Source of the DNA: Viridibacterium sp047600765
GTDB lineage: Bacteria > Pseudomonadota > Gammaproteobacteria > Burkholderiales > Rhodocyclaceae
Direction of reading: 5' to 3'
Assembly (NCBI GenBank): GCA_047600765.1
Contig: JASGKF010000001.1
Span: 1,798,001-1,862,000, forward strand
DNA length: 64,000 bases
How positions within the stretch are numbered: position 1 is the stretch's first letter; each line of letters begins with the position of its first letter. Positions 1 through 8,700 of the stretch are shown piece after piece. The notes under the pieces were generated by a model. It was not told where the DNA came from and searched no databases. It saw only the letters and a program-made list of their open reading frames with translations. The position numbers were made by a program, and so were the translations under genes.

Positions 1-18
1 CGTCGCGAGGTCATTGTC

Positions 19-363
19 ATGAAGCGAATTCCAGTTCTTGTCCTGGTCTGCCTGTCTGCCGGATTGATGCCCCCGGCTGCCTCTTCCAGCGACCGTATTT
101 CCACCCGTGAAGCGAGTGCAACGAGCTCGCAGGAATTGCGTCGGGAGGCCTTTCGCGCAAGACGGGTGCTGCCTGAGCGGGCCGCTGCCGAGCTCTCTGT
201 CGCGGATGCGGGCGCTCGTCTTTCAGCTTCGTCAGACAGGTCCCGCCGGCATGCGGAGTCGCGTAGCGAACGTGATCGCGACCTCAGCATTTATTCCATG
301 ATCATTTCTGGCCTTGGCGTGGCGATGCTGTCTTTTGTTCGCCATCTCGGCAAGTTCCTCTGA
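19..363 (+). CDS. Small membrane-anchored protein at the edge of the eps locus, unknown function
   Basis: A 114-residue protein of unknown function. It has a hydrophobic N-terminal signal-like segment (about residues 5-22), a charged Arg/Ser/Ala-rich middle, and a single hydrophobic segment near the C-terminus followed by a short basic tail (RHLGK). That layout recalls sortase-type C-terminal signals, but no Pro-Glu-Pro motif precedes the segment, so I do not call it PEP-CTERM. It lies just upstream of epsE in the same direction, where exosortase-linked loci usually carry the exosortase genes, which would be left of this window. A weak ribosome site (gcgagg) precedes the ATG. The reading frame is plausible; the function is open. 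Confidence 0.5.
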   Translation: MKRIPVLVLVCLSAGLMPPAASSSDRISTREASATSSQELRREAFRARRVLPERAAAELSVADAGARLSASSDRSRRHAESRSERDRDLSIYSMIISGLGVAMLSFVRHLGKFL

Positions 364-389
364 AGCCGGACAGTGGGCGGTGCGTTTTC

Positions 390-405
390 TGGCACGCCCG
401 ATGCT
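390..405 (+). promoter_or_regulatory. Sigma-54 (RpoN) promoter candidate for the eps operon
   Basis: The bases tggcacg, four spacer bases, then atgct match the -24/-12 consensus TGGCACG-N4-TTGCW with one mismatch, and the diagnostic GG-N10-GC spacing is exact. Transcription would start near base 416, giving a leader of about 75 bases before epsE. Exosortase/PEP-CTERM loci are known to be controlled by a sigma-54-dependent PrsK/PrsR-type regulator, which fits this position. An enhancer site was not identified. Confidence 0.6.
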
Positions 406-491
406 AGTAGCCATAGGGCACAGCAGCGAGATGTCGTCACGCTGCGTGTGCATGACAGCGAAAAGAAACCGATGAGCTTGTGAGGGAAAAG

Positions 492-1322
492 ATGCGTCGA
501 ATCCTGCTTGCCTTCCTCGTATTGCTGGCAATGCCTTCTGCACTGATACCGCTGCCCCTGTTCCTGTACGCGGGTCGCAGTCAGGCGGCAACAACGGAGT
601 ACCTGCTCGCTGCCGGCGACATCATTCGTGTCTCGGTGTATCAGAACCCTGATCTCATGACCTCGGCCCGGGTCACCGAAAGCGGCACCATCACCTTCCC
701 CCTGCTGGGCAGCGTGAAGGTCGGTGGGCTGGCCATCTTCGAGGCGGAGGCCCTGATCGCAGGCGGGCTGGAACAGCGTGGCCTGGTGAAGAGTCCGCAG
801 GTCTCCATCCTGCTGCAGGAGCTGCGTGGCAGTCAGGTGGTGGTCTACGGCCAGGTGAACAAGGCTGGCCGCTATCCGCTCGAAACGACCGGCATGCGTC
901 TCAGCGACGCGCTGGCACTGGCTGGCGGCATCGCACCGACCGGTGCCGACATCGTCGTCGTGACGGGCGAACGTGATGGCAAGCCTTTCCGCCACGAGGT
1001 CGACATACCGTCGATGTATCGCGGTGACGGACAGAATGACAAGAATATGTACATGGTGGGTGGCGATACGGTCTTCGTCGGTCGTGCGCCGGTGTTCTAC
1101 ATCTACGGCGAAGTGCAGAAGCCGGGCGCACTGCGGCTCGAACGCGAGATGACGCTGATGCAGGCCGTCGCGGCCGGCGGCGGACTGACGCCACGCGGCA
1201 CGCTGCGCGGCGTGCGCGTCAATCGCCGCGATGCCAGCGGAAAACTTGGCGAGATGCGCATGAACCTGGAGTCCGGCATCCAGGAGAACGATGTGATCTA
1301 CATCCGCGCCAGTCTTTTCTAG
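492..1322 (+). CDS. epsE: Polysaccharide export protein EpsE (Wza-like)
   Basis: An outer-membrane polysaccharide export protein of the Wza/EpsE family. An N-terminal signal sequence (about residues 3-30) is followed by the poly-export domain beginning YLLAAGDIIRVSVYQNPDL, then two SLBB-like segments: one in the region VYGQVNKAGRYPL and a second around IYGEVQKPGALRLE. At 276 residues it is the short form seen in exosortase-linked loci. A GTG at 480 is in frame, but the ATG at 492 is preferred because gaggg sits just upstream of it. epsF follows 9 bases downstream, so the genes are probably co-transcribed. It should form the export channel together with EpsF. Confidence 0.9.
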   Translation: MRRILLAFLVLLAMPSALIPLPLFLYAGRSQAATTEYLLAAGDIIRVSVYQNPDLMTSARVTESGTITFPLLGSVKVGGLAIFEAEALIAGGLEQRGLVKSPQVSILLQELRGSQVVVYGQVNKAGRYPLETTGMRLSDALALAGGIAPTGADIVVVTGERDGKPFRHEVDIPSMYRGDGQNDKNMYMVGGDTVFVGRAPVFYIYGEVQKPGALRLEREMTLMQAVAAGGGLTPRGTLRGVRVNRRDASGKLGEMRMNLESGIQENDVIYIRASLF

Positions 1323-1331
1323 GAGCCACGG

Positions 1332-2744
1332 ATGAGCCTCCGACATCTTCTTCTCGTTCTCCGCTCGCGCTGGCGCACCGTTGTCGCGGTGCTGCTGGTG
1401 TGCGTGCTGGCCACGGCTGCCGTCAATCTTTCCATGCCCATGCAGTACCGCGCGGCAGCCACCGTCGTGGTCAACGTCAAGGGCAATGACCCGGTGGCAG
1501 GCAACACCGCCCAGCAGACACAGGTGGTGCCAGGCTACCTCGCGACGCAAGTCGGCATCGTCGCGAGTGACCGTGTCGTCAAGCGCGTCATCGCCGCCCT
1601 GCATCTCACCGAAGACACTGCGCTGCGCGACAAGTGGCGCGCGGCGGGTGAACAGGGCGAGCTCGATGCCTGGATCGCGGCACGCCTGCTCAAGCAGTTG
1701 CAGGTGCGGCCTGCGCAGGAAGGCAACCTCATCCATATCGCCGTCAACTGGGAGAACGCTGTACGCGCAGCACAGATCGCCAACACCTTCGCGCAGGCCT
1801 ACATCGACGTCAACCTCGAACTCAAGGTCGAGCCAGCAAAGCAGTACGCCTCCTGGTTCGAGGAGCGCAACCAGGTCTTGCGCAAGAATCTGGAGCAGGC
1901 GCAACAGCGTCTGTCGGAGTACCAGCGCAACAAGGGCATCGTCGCCACTTCGGATGCACGTCTCGATGTCGAGAACCTGCGCCTCAACGAATTGTCGAGC
2001 CAGCTCACCGCGCTGCAGGGCCTGCGCGCTGATAGTGAGTCCCGCCAGAAACAGGCCGGCGCAGATCGCAACAACCTGACCGAGGTCTTGCAGAACCCGG
2101 TGATCGTCGGTCTCAAGAGCGAGCACTCGAAGCTGGAAGCCAAGCGTGCCGACATGGGCGTGCGGCTTGGTGACCAGCACCCCGAGATGCAGCGCCTCAA
2201 CAGCGAGATCGCAGCCGTGCGTGATCGCATCACACAGGAGACAAATCGCGTTGCGGCTTCGCTGGGTGTCACCAACCAGGTCAACATGCAGCGCGAGAAC
2301 GAGATCCGCTCCGGTCTCAATGCGCAGCGCCAGCGCGTGCTCGAACTGGGGCGCCAGCGCGACGAGATCGCCGTGTTGCAGAACGACGTAGCCAATGCGC
2401 AGCGTGCCTACGACGTCGTCACCCAGCGTCTCGCGCAGACCAGTCTGGAGAGCCAGAACCAGACCACCAACGTGATGATCATCACCCCGGCCCTCGCGCC
2501 CCTGTTCCCGGACAGCCCGCGCATCAAGGTCAACCTCGTGCTGGCTTTGCTGTGCGGAGCCTTCCTCGGCGTGGCCTTCGCGCTGCTGGCCGAGCGCATC
2601 GATCCACGCGTGCATGGCGCCGAGCATCTGCGCAATGCGCTGGCCGTGCCGGTGTTCGGCAGCCTCGAGATGACGCGACGCGTACGCACACGCGGCAGCC
2701 GTCTGGGCATGCGCATGCACAACCGCGCGCTGGCGCAAGGCTAG
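1332..2744 (+). CDS. epsF: Chain-length determinant protein EpsF
   Basis: An inner-membrane chain-length determinant (Wzz/GNVR type) that sets polymer length and couples polymerisation to the EpsE channel. One transmembrane helix lies at the N-terminus (about residues 15-35), followed by a long periplasmic region rich in predicted coiled coil (roughly 170-370, with repeated Glu/Gln/Arg heptads). A second helix near the C-terminus (about 400-420) is followed by a short cytoplasmic tail. It has no fused kinase domain; that function is in the next gene. Its 470 residues are normal for EpsF. The short gaps to epsE and epsG support an operon. Confidence 0.9.
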   Translation: MSLRHLLLVLRSRWRTVVAVLLVCVLATAAVNLSMPMQYRAAATVVVNVKGNDPVAGNTAQQTQVVPGYLATQVGIVASDRVVKRVIAALHLTEDTALRDKWRAAGEQGELDAWIAARLLKQLQVRPAQEGNLIHIAVNWENAVRAAQIANTFAQAYIDVNLELKVEPAKQYASWFEERNQVLRKNLEQAQQRLSEYQRNKGIVATSDARLDVENLRLNELSSQLTALQGLRADSESRQKQAGADRNNLTEVLQNPVIVGLKSEHSKLEAKRADMGVRLGDQHPEMQRLNSEIAAVRDRITQETNRVAASLGVTNQVNMQRENEIRSGLNAQRQRVLELGRQRDEIAVLQNDVANAQRAYDVVTQRLAQTSLESQNQTTNVMIITPALAPLFPDSPRIKVNLVLALLCGAFLGVAFALLAERIDPRVHGAEHLRNALAVPVFGSLEMTRRVRTRGSRLGMRMHNRALAQG

Positions 2745-2755
2745 GGGAGGCCGCA

Positions 2756-3622
2756 ATGAACGCACCACTCATGCAAGCCATCGACAGTCGCAACAAGCCA
2801 CTGGGCGCCATCCTCATCGATGAGGGTCGGCTGCGCAGCGAGGATGCCGAGCGCGTACTGGCGCTGCAGCGGAAACACGGTCTGCGCTTCGGTGAAGCAG
2901 CGAAGCGCTTGAGACTGGTGACCGAAGAGGACATCCAGTACGCGCTGTCACGCCAGTTCGACTATCCCTACCTCGTTGCCGGCAAGAGCCGATTGAGCGG
3001 CGAGCTTGCAGCGGCCTACGTGCCGTTCAACCCGGTCGTCGAGAGCCTGCGTGCGACACGCAGCCAGCTGATGTTGCGCTGGTTCGGCGCGCAGGTTCCG
3101 CGTCACATGCTGGCCATCGTCAGCGCAGATCGGGGCGAAGGACGCAGCTGGGTGGCGGCCAATCTCGCCGTGGTCTTCTCGCAGCTCGGCGAGCGCACCC
3201 TGCTCATCGACGGTGACCTGCGCCAGCCGCGCCAGCACCAGATCTTCGGCGTCGACAACACGCTGGGCCTGTCCGCCCTGCTGGCCGGGCGCAGCGCCGA
3301 GCGCGTCGTGCAACACATACCGGAACTGCGCGAGCTCAGCGTGCTGCCCGCGGGCGCACCGGCACCCAATCCGCAGGAGCTGCTGACACGTCAGCTGTGC
3401 GCGGCGCTGCTGGCCGAGTTGTCCAGCCAGTACGACGTGATCCTCATCGACACCCCTGCAGCGGCGGAGTACGCCGATGCACAGACGCTCGCCGTGCGGG
3501 CAGGAGGCGCGCTGGTCGTCGCGCGCGATACGCACAGCCACGTCACCCGCCTGCAGCAGATGGCGGACGACATGCAGGAAGCGGGTGCAGAGATTGTCGG
3601 CAGCCTGATCAGCAGGCATTGA
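2756..3622 (+). CDS. epsG: Chain-length determinant tyrosine-kinase-like ATPase EpsG
   Basis: A cytoplasmic BY-kinase-like partner of EpsF. Residues 15-75 resemble the small N-terminal domain of type II secretion/pilus ATPases (MshEN-like), and residues 115-285 form the P-loop ATPase domain. The P-loop reads GEGRS (127-131), with Arg130 where Walker A normally has Lys. Walker A' (LLIDGDLRQP) and Walker B (VILIDTP) are present. The C-terminus lacks the tyrosine cluster that Wzc-type kinases autophosphorylate, so kinase activity is uncertain. The start is the ATG at 2756 after ggggagg; upstream in-frame extensions overlap epsF and are not supported. Confidence 0.88.
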   Translation: MNAPLMQAIDSRNKPLGAILIDEGRLRSEDAERVLALQRKHGLRFGEAAKRLRLVTEEDIQYALSRQFDYPYLVAGKSRLSGELAAAYVPFNPVVESLRATRSQLMLRWFGAQVPRHMLAIVSADRGEGRSWVAANLAVVFSQLGERTLLIDGDLRQPRQHQIFGVDNTLGLSALLAGRSAERVVQHIPELRELSVLPAGAPAPNPQELLTRQLCAALLAELSSQYDVILIDTPAAAEYADAQTLAVRAGGALVVARDTHSHVTRLQQMADDMQEAGAEIVGSLISRH

Positions 3623-3668
3623 GTCCCGTCCAGCCGGACGGTGACGGGTACGAAACACGGGAGATGGT

Positions 3669-4979
3669 GTGAGAGCCTTGTCAGCCTCTTCGTCGCAGCA
3701 TGTCGGTTTGCCAGCCTGGCAGGCTGCCGGCATCGATCACGGCCTCGTGCTGTGGATGCTGTTGCTGCCCATCATCGGCGCGAGCCTGCTGTCGAAGTTC
3801 GCCGTACCTTTCATGCCCGTGGATGGCATTGGTCTCGGCTTCCCCTTGCTCTACCTGGCCATCCTGCCGGCGCTGTTGCTGACACAGGCTGTCAGCCTGC
3901 ACGCCACGCGCCTGCATTTCTTCTGCTTCATGGCGGCAGTGTTGGGAGGCGCGATGGCCTTGCATGGCGACAGCGTGTCGCTGCCGTCGCTGGCCTTCCT
4001 GATGCTGCTGCACCTGCCCTACGTACTGCAGCTCGAAGTGAATGAAGCACAGCGCGAACGCGTGTGGCGTTTCTTCCTTGACCTGTCAGCCCTCATCGCC
4101 TGCTGCGGCCTTGCGCAGTACGTGCTGCAGCACTTCATCGCGGCAGCGTACGTGTTCCCCATCGAGAACTTCCTGCCTGCCAGCTGGCGCGTGACGGGCT
4201 TCAACATGCAGATCCCGATTGCCTGGGGCGCCAGCACCTATCGCGCCAACGGCATCTTCATGCAAGAGCCCTCGTTCTTCAGTCAGTTCCTCGCCATCGG
4301 CCTGCTGTTCGAGTTGTGCGGTCCCTCGCGCTGGTGGCGTGCGGCGCTGTATGCCGTGGCGATGCTGGCCTCGCAATCGGGCACCGGCCTGATCCTGCTG
4401 GCCGCCGGTGTGCCCGTGCTGGTCATGCGCCATGGCCGCTGGGGTGTCGTGCTCGCTGCGCTGCTGGCCGTGCCGCTGCTGGTGCTCGCCGCGCCTTACC
4501 TGCATCTGGAGCAGCTGATCGCGCGCATCGGCGAATTCGGCTCGACGCGTTCGAGCGCCTATGAACGCTTCGTTGGTGGCTTCCACATCTTCGAAGCTTC
4601 GGTCGGCACCGATCCGCTACGCATGCTGTTCGGTTACGGCGCCGGCAGCTATCGCGAGATCGTGCAGAACCTGCGCATGCCGGCGGCCGAGATGGCGCTG
4701 TTCAAGATGGTCGTCGAGTTCGGGGTCGTCGGCGCCGCGCTCTACTTCGGCTTCATCGCCTTCTGCCTGCTGCGCGCACAGGGTCCGCTGGTGATCCGCC
4801 TGGCGATGTGCCTGTGCCTGCTGCTCAACGGTGCCTACAACACCTTCGTCCATTCGCTGGCGCTGGCCTTGCTCGTGTGGCCCGCGCTGTCTTCAACCGG
4901 ACCGGATGTCGCGCGGCGACTGCGGTCCCGCGCAAGGCCCTTCATGCGGCCGCGCGCCGAACTTGCGAGGTCCGCATGA
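3669..4979 (+). CDS. O-antigen ligase/Wzy-like polysaccharide polymerase
   Basis: A polytopic membrane protein (436 residues, about ten hydrophobic segments) with the layout of Wzy/WaaL-family polymerases. A large periplasmic loop near residues 280-330 contains GYGAGSYREI, which resembles the conserved loop of O-antigen polymerases. In a Wzx/Wzy pathway it would link repeat units in the periplasm, consistent with a flippase at 18078 and EpsF/EpsE upstream. The start is a GTG at 3669, and the 3' end overlaps the next gene by four bases (ATGA), indicating translational coupling. WaaL-type ligases share this architecture, but the eps context favours polymerase. Confidence 0.75.
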   Translation: MRALSASSSQHVGLPAWQAAGIDHGLVLWMLLLPIIGASLLSKFAVPFMPVDGIGLGFPLLYLAILPALLLTQAVSLHATRLHFFCFMAAVLGGAMALHGDSVSLPSLAFLMLLHLPYVLQLEVNEAQRERVWRFFLDLSALIACCGLAQYVLQHFIAAAYVFPIENFLPASWRVTGFNMQIPIAWGASTYRANGIFMQEPSFFSQFLAIGLLFELCGPSRWWRAALYAVAMLASQSGTGLILLAAGVPVLVMRHGRWGVVLAALLAVPLLVLAAPYLHLEQLIARIGEFGSTRSSAYERFVGGFHIFEASVGTDPLRMLFGYGAGSYREIVQNLRMPAAEMALFKMVVEFGVVGAALYFGFIAFCLLRAQGPLVIRLAMCLCLLLNGAYNTFVHSLALALLVWPALSSTGPDVARRLRSRARPFMRPRAELARSA

Positions 4980-6133
4980 CGACGACGCTTTTTCTGCTGA
5001 GTGCTGCATTCCTGTTGCTGGCGATGCATCCCTTCGTGACCTACCCGCTGTCGCTGATGTTGCTGCGCCGCCTGCAGGGTGATGCCGCGCCCGTGCAGCA
5101 CGCCGAGCCCACGGCCGGCACGCCGCGCTTCGCGATCTGCATGTGCGCCTACAACGAAGAGGCGGTCATCGAAGAGAAGATCCGCAACCTGATCGCCCTG
5201 CGCCGTCACGAACCGGACCTGGAAATCCTCGTCTACGTTGACGCCGCCACCGACCGCACGGCCGAGATCGTGCAGCGCTACAGCAAGTGCATCCAGCTGC
5301 ATGTGTCACCACAGCGGTATGGCAAGACACACGGCATGAACCTGCTGGTGGCGCAGGCGACGGCACCGCTGGTGGTGTTCACCGACGCCAACGTGATGCT
5401 CGACGCGCATGCGCTGGAGAACTTGCGGCCTTACTTCGACGACCCCACGGTGGGCTGCGTGTGCGGCCATCTGATCTACACCAATGGCGCGGAGTCGGTC
5501 ACCGCCGCTTCAGGCTCGCTGTACTGGCGGCTCGAAGAGCACATCAAGAAGCTCGAAGAGCAGACCGGTTCGGTGATGGGCGCCGATGGCTCGCTGTTCG
5601 CGATCCGGCGCAGCCTGCACAGGCCACCGCCTGATCACATCATCGACGACATGTACGTGTCGTTCATGATCCTCTGCGAGGGTTATCGCATCGTGCAGGC
5701 CAGCGATGTGCGCGCCTACGAAGCCTCGGTGAGCGCGCCGGGCGAGGAGTTCCGCCGCAAGGTGCGCATCGCTTGCCAGGCCTTCAACGTGCATCGGCTG
5801 ATCGGTGCACGCTTGCTGAAGCTCGACCTGGCGACGCGCTACAAGTACGTGTCGCACAAGCTGCTGCGCTGGTTCACGATCTACTCGCTGTCCCTGTCGA
5901 TGCTGTGCCTGCTCGGTGCGCTGCTGGTGGCCGAGCTGGGCTGGCTGGCCGCAGCGCTGGTGGCCGCGCTGGCACTGGTGCTGGCGCTCGGGCAGTACGC
6001 GCAGCTCAAGCCCTTCAGCCAGGTCGTCGACATCCTCGGCGCCTTCGCTGGCGCTGGCCTCGGTGTGTGGCGTGCGCTGCGCGGCGACCGCTACCAGACC
6101 TGGACGCCTGCCGCGTCCATACGCAAGGCCTGA
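4976..6133 (+). CDS. Membrane glycosyltransferase, GT2 family
   Basis: A GT2-family glycosyltransferase with an N-terminal membrane helix (residues 3-22), a GT-A catalytic domain (about 45-270) and C-terminal hydrophobic segments (about 305-360). Visible motifs are AICMCAYNEE at the start of the nucleotide-binding fold, VDAATDRT (the usual D-G-S-D region), TDANV as the metal-binding D-x-D equivalent, GADGSLFAIRR, and DDMYVS (catalytic Asp region). This architecture matches processive or membrane-embedded GT2 enzymes, but one sugar addition is equally possible. Its start overlaps the polymerase stop (ATGA). Donor sugar unknown. Confidence 0.8.
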   Translation: MTTTLFLLSAAFLLLAMHPFVTYPLSLMLLRRLQGDAAPVQHAEPTAGTPRFAICMCAYNEEAVIEEKIRNLIALRRHEPDLEILVYVDAATDRTAEIVQRYSKCIQLHVSPQRYGKTHGMNLLVAQATAPLVVFTDANVMLDAHALENLRPYFDDPTVGCVCGHLIYTNGAESVTAASGSLYWRLEEHIKKLEEQTGSVMGADGSLFAIRRSLHRPPPDHIIDDMYVSFMILCEGYRIVQASDVRAYEASVSAPGEEFRRKVRIACQAFNVHRLIGARLLKLDLATRYKYVSHKLLRWFTIYSLSLSMLCLLGALLVAELGWLAAALVAALALVLALGQYAQLKPFSQVVDILGAFAGAGLGVWRALRGDRYQTWTPAASIRKA

Positions 6134-6144
6134 GAGGCGCGGCC

Positions 6145-7584
6145 ATGGACATCGCATCGCCACTCTTCGTCTTCTTTGCGCTGCTGGTCGCGCTGTGCGC
6201 CAACGCCTTTCCGGCGCCCGAGGCACGGCGTCGCGTGATGGCGCTGTCGAGTGCTGTCTTCATCGTGAGCCATGTTGACAGCGCAATGGCCTTGCTGCCG
6301 CTGGCCTTGTTCCTCGTGCTGGGTTTCGCGCTGGTGCGTGTACTGCAGGCACGCCCATCGACCAGCACGCTGGTCGCCAGCCTCGCGCTGGTGATCGTTG
6401 GCTTCGTGCATCTCAAGCACTACAGCTTTGCCGACAGCCTGCCGGCCCTGCCTTTCATCTATCTGAGCCTGGGCCTGTCCTACATCCTGTTCCGCCTCAT
6501 CCACCTCATGGTTGACGCCGCGCAGGGCGGCCTGCCGGCGCGCGTGGGGGCGCTGGACTTCTTCAACTACCAGTGCAACTTCTTGTCCTTCGTGTCAGGG
6601 CCGATCCAGCGTTACCAGGACTACACGGCCGACAGCGCGCGGCCGCTGCAGCTTGATGACGATGCAGCCGCAGAAGGCTTCACGCGCATCCTGCGTGGCT
6701 ACGTCAAGCTGGCAGTCGTCTCGGCAATTGCCAACCACCTGTACACGATCCTCTCTGCGCGCCTCGGTGTGCCGGGCCCGGGTGTGTCGATGCGCGAGTT
6801 GCTGCCGCTGTACGTGGCCACCGCCAGCACCTACGTGGCCTACCTGTACTACAACTTCGCGGGCTATATGGATGTGGTCATCGGCATTGGCCGCCTGTGT
6901 GGCTACAAGCTGCCGGAGAACTTCAACAGGCCCTTTTCCGCACGCAATTTCCTCGAGTTCTGGTCACGCTGGCACATCACCCTGTCTGACTGGTTCAAGG
7001 TCTATGTCTTCAATCCGCTGCTGGGTTTCCTGGCGCGGCGCGTGACGCTGGCAGCGTTGCAGCCCTTCCTCGGCATCGCGGCCTTCTTCCTGAGCTTCCT
7101 GCTCATCGGCGTGTGGCACGGCTCGACAGGCGCCTTCCTCGTTTACGGCCTCGTGCTGGGTGGCATGGCCAGCAGCAACAAGCTGTGGCAACTGGCGATG
7201 GCGCGCTGGCCCGGCAAGGCGCGTTACAAGTCGCTCTGCGCGAATCCCGCTTACGTCGCGCTGTGCCGCGGCATGACGTTCGCGAGCTTCGCCGTGGCAC
7301 TGACCTGCTTCTGGTGCGATCTCGACCGTCTCGCCGCCTTGTCCACGGGACTCGGCGTGAGCGGCGCTGTGCTGGCGTTCGCAGCGCTGAGCGTGGCGGG
7401 CGGTGCCTTGCTGTGGCTGGGGTCAGGCCTGTCAGCCGCGCTGGCGCCGCTCGCCGGGCGTCTCGCTGCATGGGGCCGTAGCCAGCCGCTGCACGGCGCG
7501 GCGATGGGGCTGCAGGTGTTGCTGATTGCCGTCGTGGGTTCGTTCTTCCACAAGGCGCCGGAATTCGTTTACAGGGCCTTCTGA
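6145..7584 (+). CDS. MBOAT-family O-acyltransferase (DltB/AlgI-like)
   Basis: A 479-residue polytopic protein of the membrane-bound O-acyltransferase family. Family signatures are the DFFNYQCNFLSFVSGPIQRYQDY segment (shown in part: FVSGPIQRY), RWHITLSDWF with His277, and GVWHGSTGAF with the expected catalytic His325. Family members such as DltB and AlgI move acyl groups across the membrane onto surface polymers. The next two genes encode an SGNH protein and an acyl carrier protein, the same triad as DltB/DltD/DltC. The likely role is acyl decoration of the exopolysaccharide. The start is the ATG at 6145, which leaves an 11-base gap after the glycosyltransferase. Confidence 0.85.
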   Translation: MDIASPLFVFFALLVALCANAFPAPEARRRVMALSSAVFIVSHVDSAMALLPLALFLVLGFALVRVLQARPSTSTLVASLALVIVGFVHLKHYSFADSLPALPFIYLSLGLSYILFRLIHLMVDAAQGGLPARVGALDFFNYQCNFLSFVSGPIQRYQDYTADSARPLQLDDDAAAEGFTRILRGYVKLAVVSAIANHLYTILSARLGVPGPGVSMRELLPLYVATASTYVAYLYYNFAGYMDVVIGIGRLCGYKLPENFNRPFSARNFLEFWSRWHITLSDWFKVYVFNPLLGFLARRVTLAALQPFLGIAAFFLSFLLIGVWHGSTGAFLVYGLVLGGMASSNKLWQLAMARWPGKARYKSLCANPAYVALCRGMTFASFAVALTCFWCDLDRLAALSTGLGVSGAVLAFAALSVAGGALLWLGSGLSAALAPLAGRLAAWGRSQPLHGAAMGLQVLLIAVVGSFFHKAPEFVYRAF

Positions 7585-7585
7585 C

Positions 7586-8683
7586 ATGCACGCACTGCTA
7601 CGCCAATCCGCCTTGTTGTTGTGCTCCGTCGTGCTGCTCTACGCGCTGCTGCTGGGGCTCAGCCTGTGGTGGCTGCCGCCTGCTACGACCCGTGTGCTCG
7701 ATACCGGCAGCGCCGCGCGCTCCCTCTACCTGACCGAGCCCAAGTACGTCTTCCTGCAGCGCGCTGTGCTCGACAACGAGCGCGACAAGGTGCTGCTGCT
7801 CGGCGCTTCGAACGTGGTCGCGGGCTTTCGCCAGGCGCAGATCCAGCCGCAGCTGCGCGGCCTGGAAGTGCACAACCTCGGTGTGGGCGGCTCCAACGTT
7901 ACGCAACTCGCGCAGCTCGTCGAGCTCGTACATGCCGCGCAGACGCCGGCCGCACGGCAGCACAACACTTTCGTGATTGGCCTGTGGTACGGCCTGTTCG
8001 CCAGCAACGCCGTGCGCTGGCACACGCCAGACCGTCACGCGGGCGACACCGACATCGACATCGAGCGCTATCGCTACGGTTTCTTCCGCCGCACGGAGCA
8101 GGGCCCGGTTGCGCTGTGGCCGCAGACCTGGCTGCAGGCCGGCAACATCCTCATCCATCCCTTCCTCGTGCTCGACAAGCTGGCGCGTGACGCGACGGTG
8201 TCGCTGCGCCGGCAGGTGGCCGGCAAGACGCCCGAACTCAGCAACGCGCAGCGCGACGCAGCGGTTGTCAGCGCCGCCGAGCGCCAGCGCTACCTGCATT
8301 TCTGGCGCGACTACATGGGTGGCAACAGCACGCTGCAGGCCGAACAGTTCCGCGAGCTCGGTGCCCTGATCACGGACATCGTCGAACAGGGCGGCCGCGT
8401 GGTGCTGGTCGATCTACCCATCCCGGCCTGGCATGCAACGCAATCGCCGTACGACGCCGATTACCGCCAGCGCCTCGCGCAGGACGTCGTGCATTACCAG
8501 ATCAATCCGCATGTGACTTACGTGCAGCTGCCGACCGGTAACGCCGACACGGATTTCAGCGACGAGGTGCACCCCAAGCCGCGCGTGGCGCAGCGCTGGG
8601 CCAGTTCGCTCGCTGCGGTACTGAATGGCGAAGACGCTTCGCCCCTGGTGGCAAGAGCGTTGGCGGTTGCAACGCAGGACTGA
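7586..8683 (+). CDS. Membrane-anchored SGNH-type protein (DltD/AlgX-like), acyl transfer partner
   Basis: This 365-residue protein has one N-terminal membrane helix (about residues 7-30), placing the rest in the periplasm. The motif LLLGASN (Ser75) matches the nucleophile block of SGNH esterase-like proteins. NLGVGGSNV supplies the Gly/Asn blocks, and DEVHPKPRVAQRW near residues 330-345 supplies the Asp-x-x-His block. It begins one base after the MBOAT stop. DltD, AlgX and AlgJ are known MBOAT partners with the same fold that complete acyl transfer to the polymer. An esterase that trims acyl groups is an alternative. The hydrophilic domain is typical in length. Confidence 0.78.
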   Translation: MHALLRQSALLLCSVVLLYALLLGLSLWWLPPATTRVLDTGSAARSLYLTEPKYVFLQRAVLDNERDKVLLLGASNVVAGFRQAQIQPQLRGLEVHNLGVGGSNVTQLAQLVELVHAAQTPAARQHNTFVIGLWYGLFASNAVRWHTPDRHAGDTDIDIERYRYGFFRRTEQGPVALWPQTWLQAGNILIHPFLVLDKLARDATVSLRRQVAGKTPELSNAQRDAAVVSAAERQRYLHFWRDYMGGNSTLQAEQFRELGALITDIVEQGGRVVLVDLPIPAWHATQSPYDADYRQRLAQDVVHYQINPHVTYVQLPTGNADTDFSDEVHPKPRVAQRWASSLAAVLNGEDASPLVARALAVATQD

Positions 8684-8700
8684 CTGAAAGGAAGGAATAC

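Noticed and set aside
2552..2755. N-terminal extension of EpsG into epsF
   Set aside because: The ATG at 2756 has an excellent ribosome site, and the extension is Arg/Ala-rich overlap sequence.
291..2768. An 825-codon open frame on the minus strand opposite epsE and epsF
   Set aside because: It lies wholly opposite well-supported genes and is rich in His, Gln and Ala without domains. High-GC codon use in the real genes produces such antisense frames.
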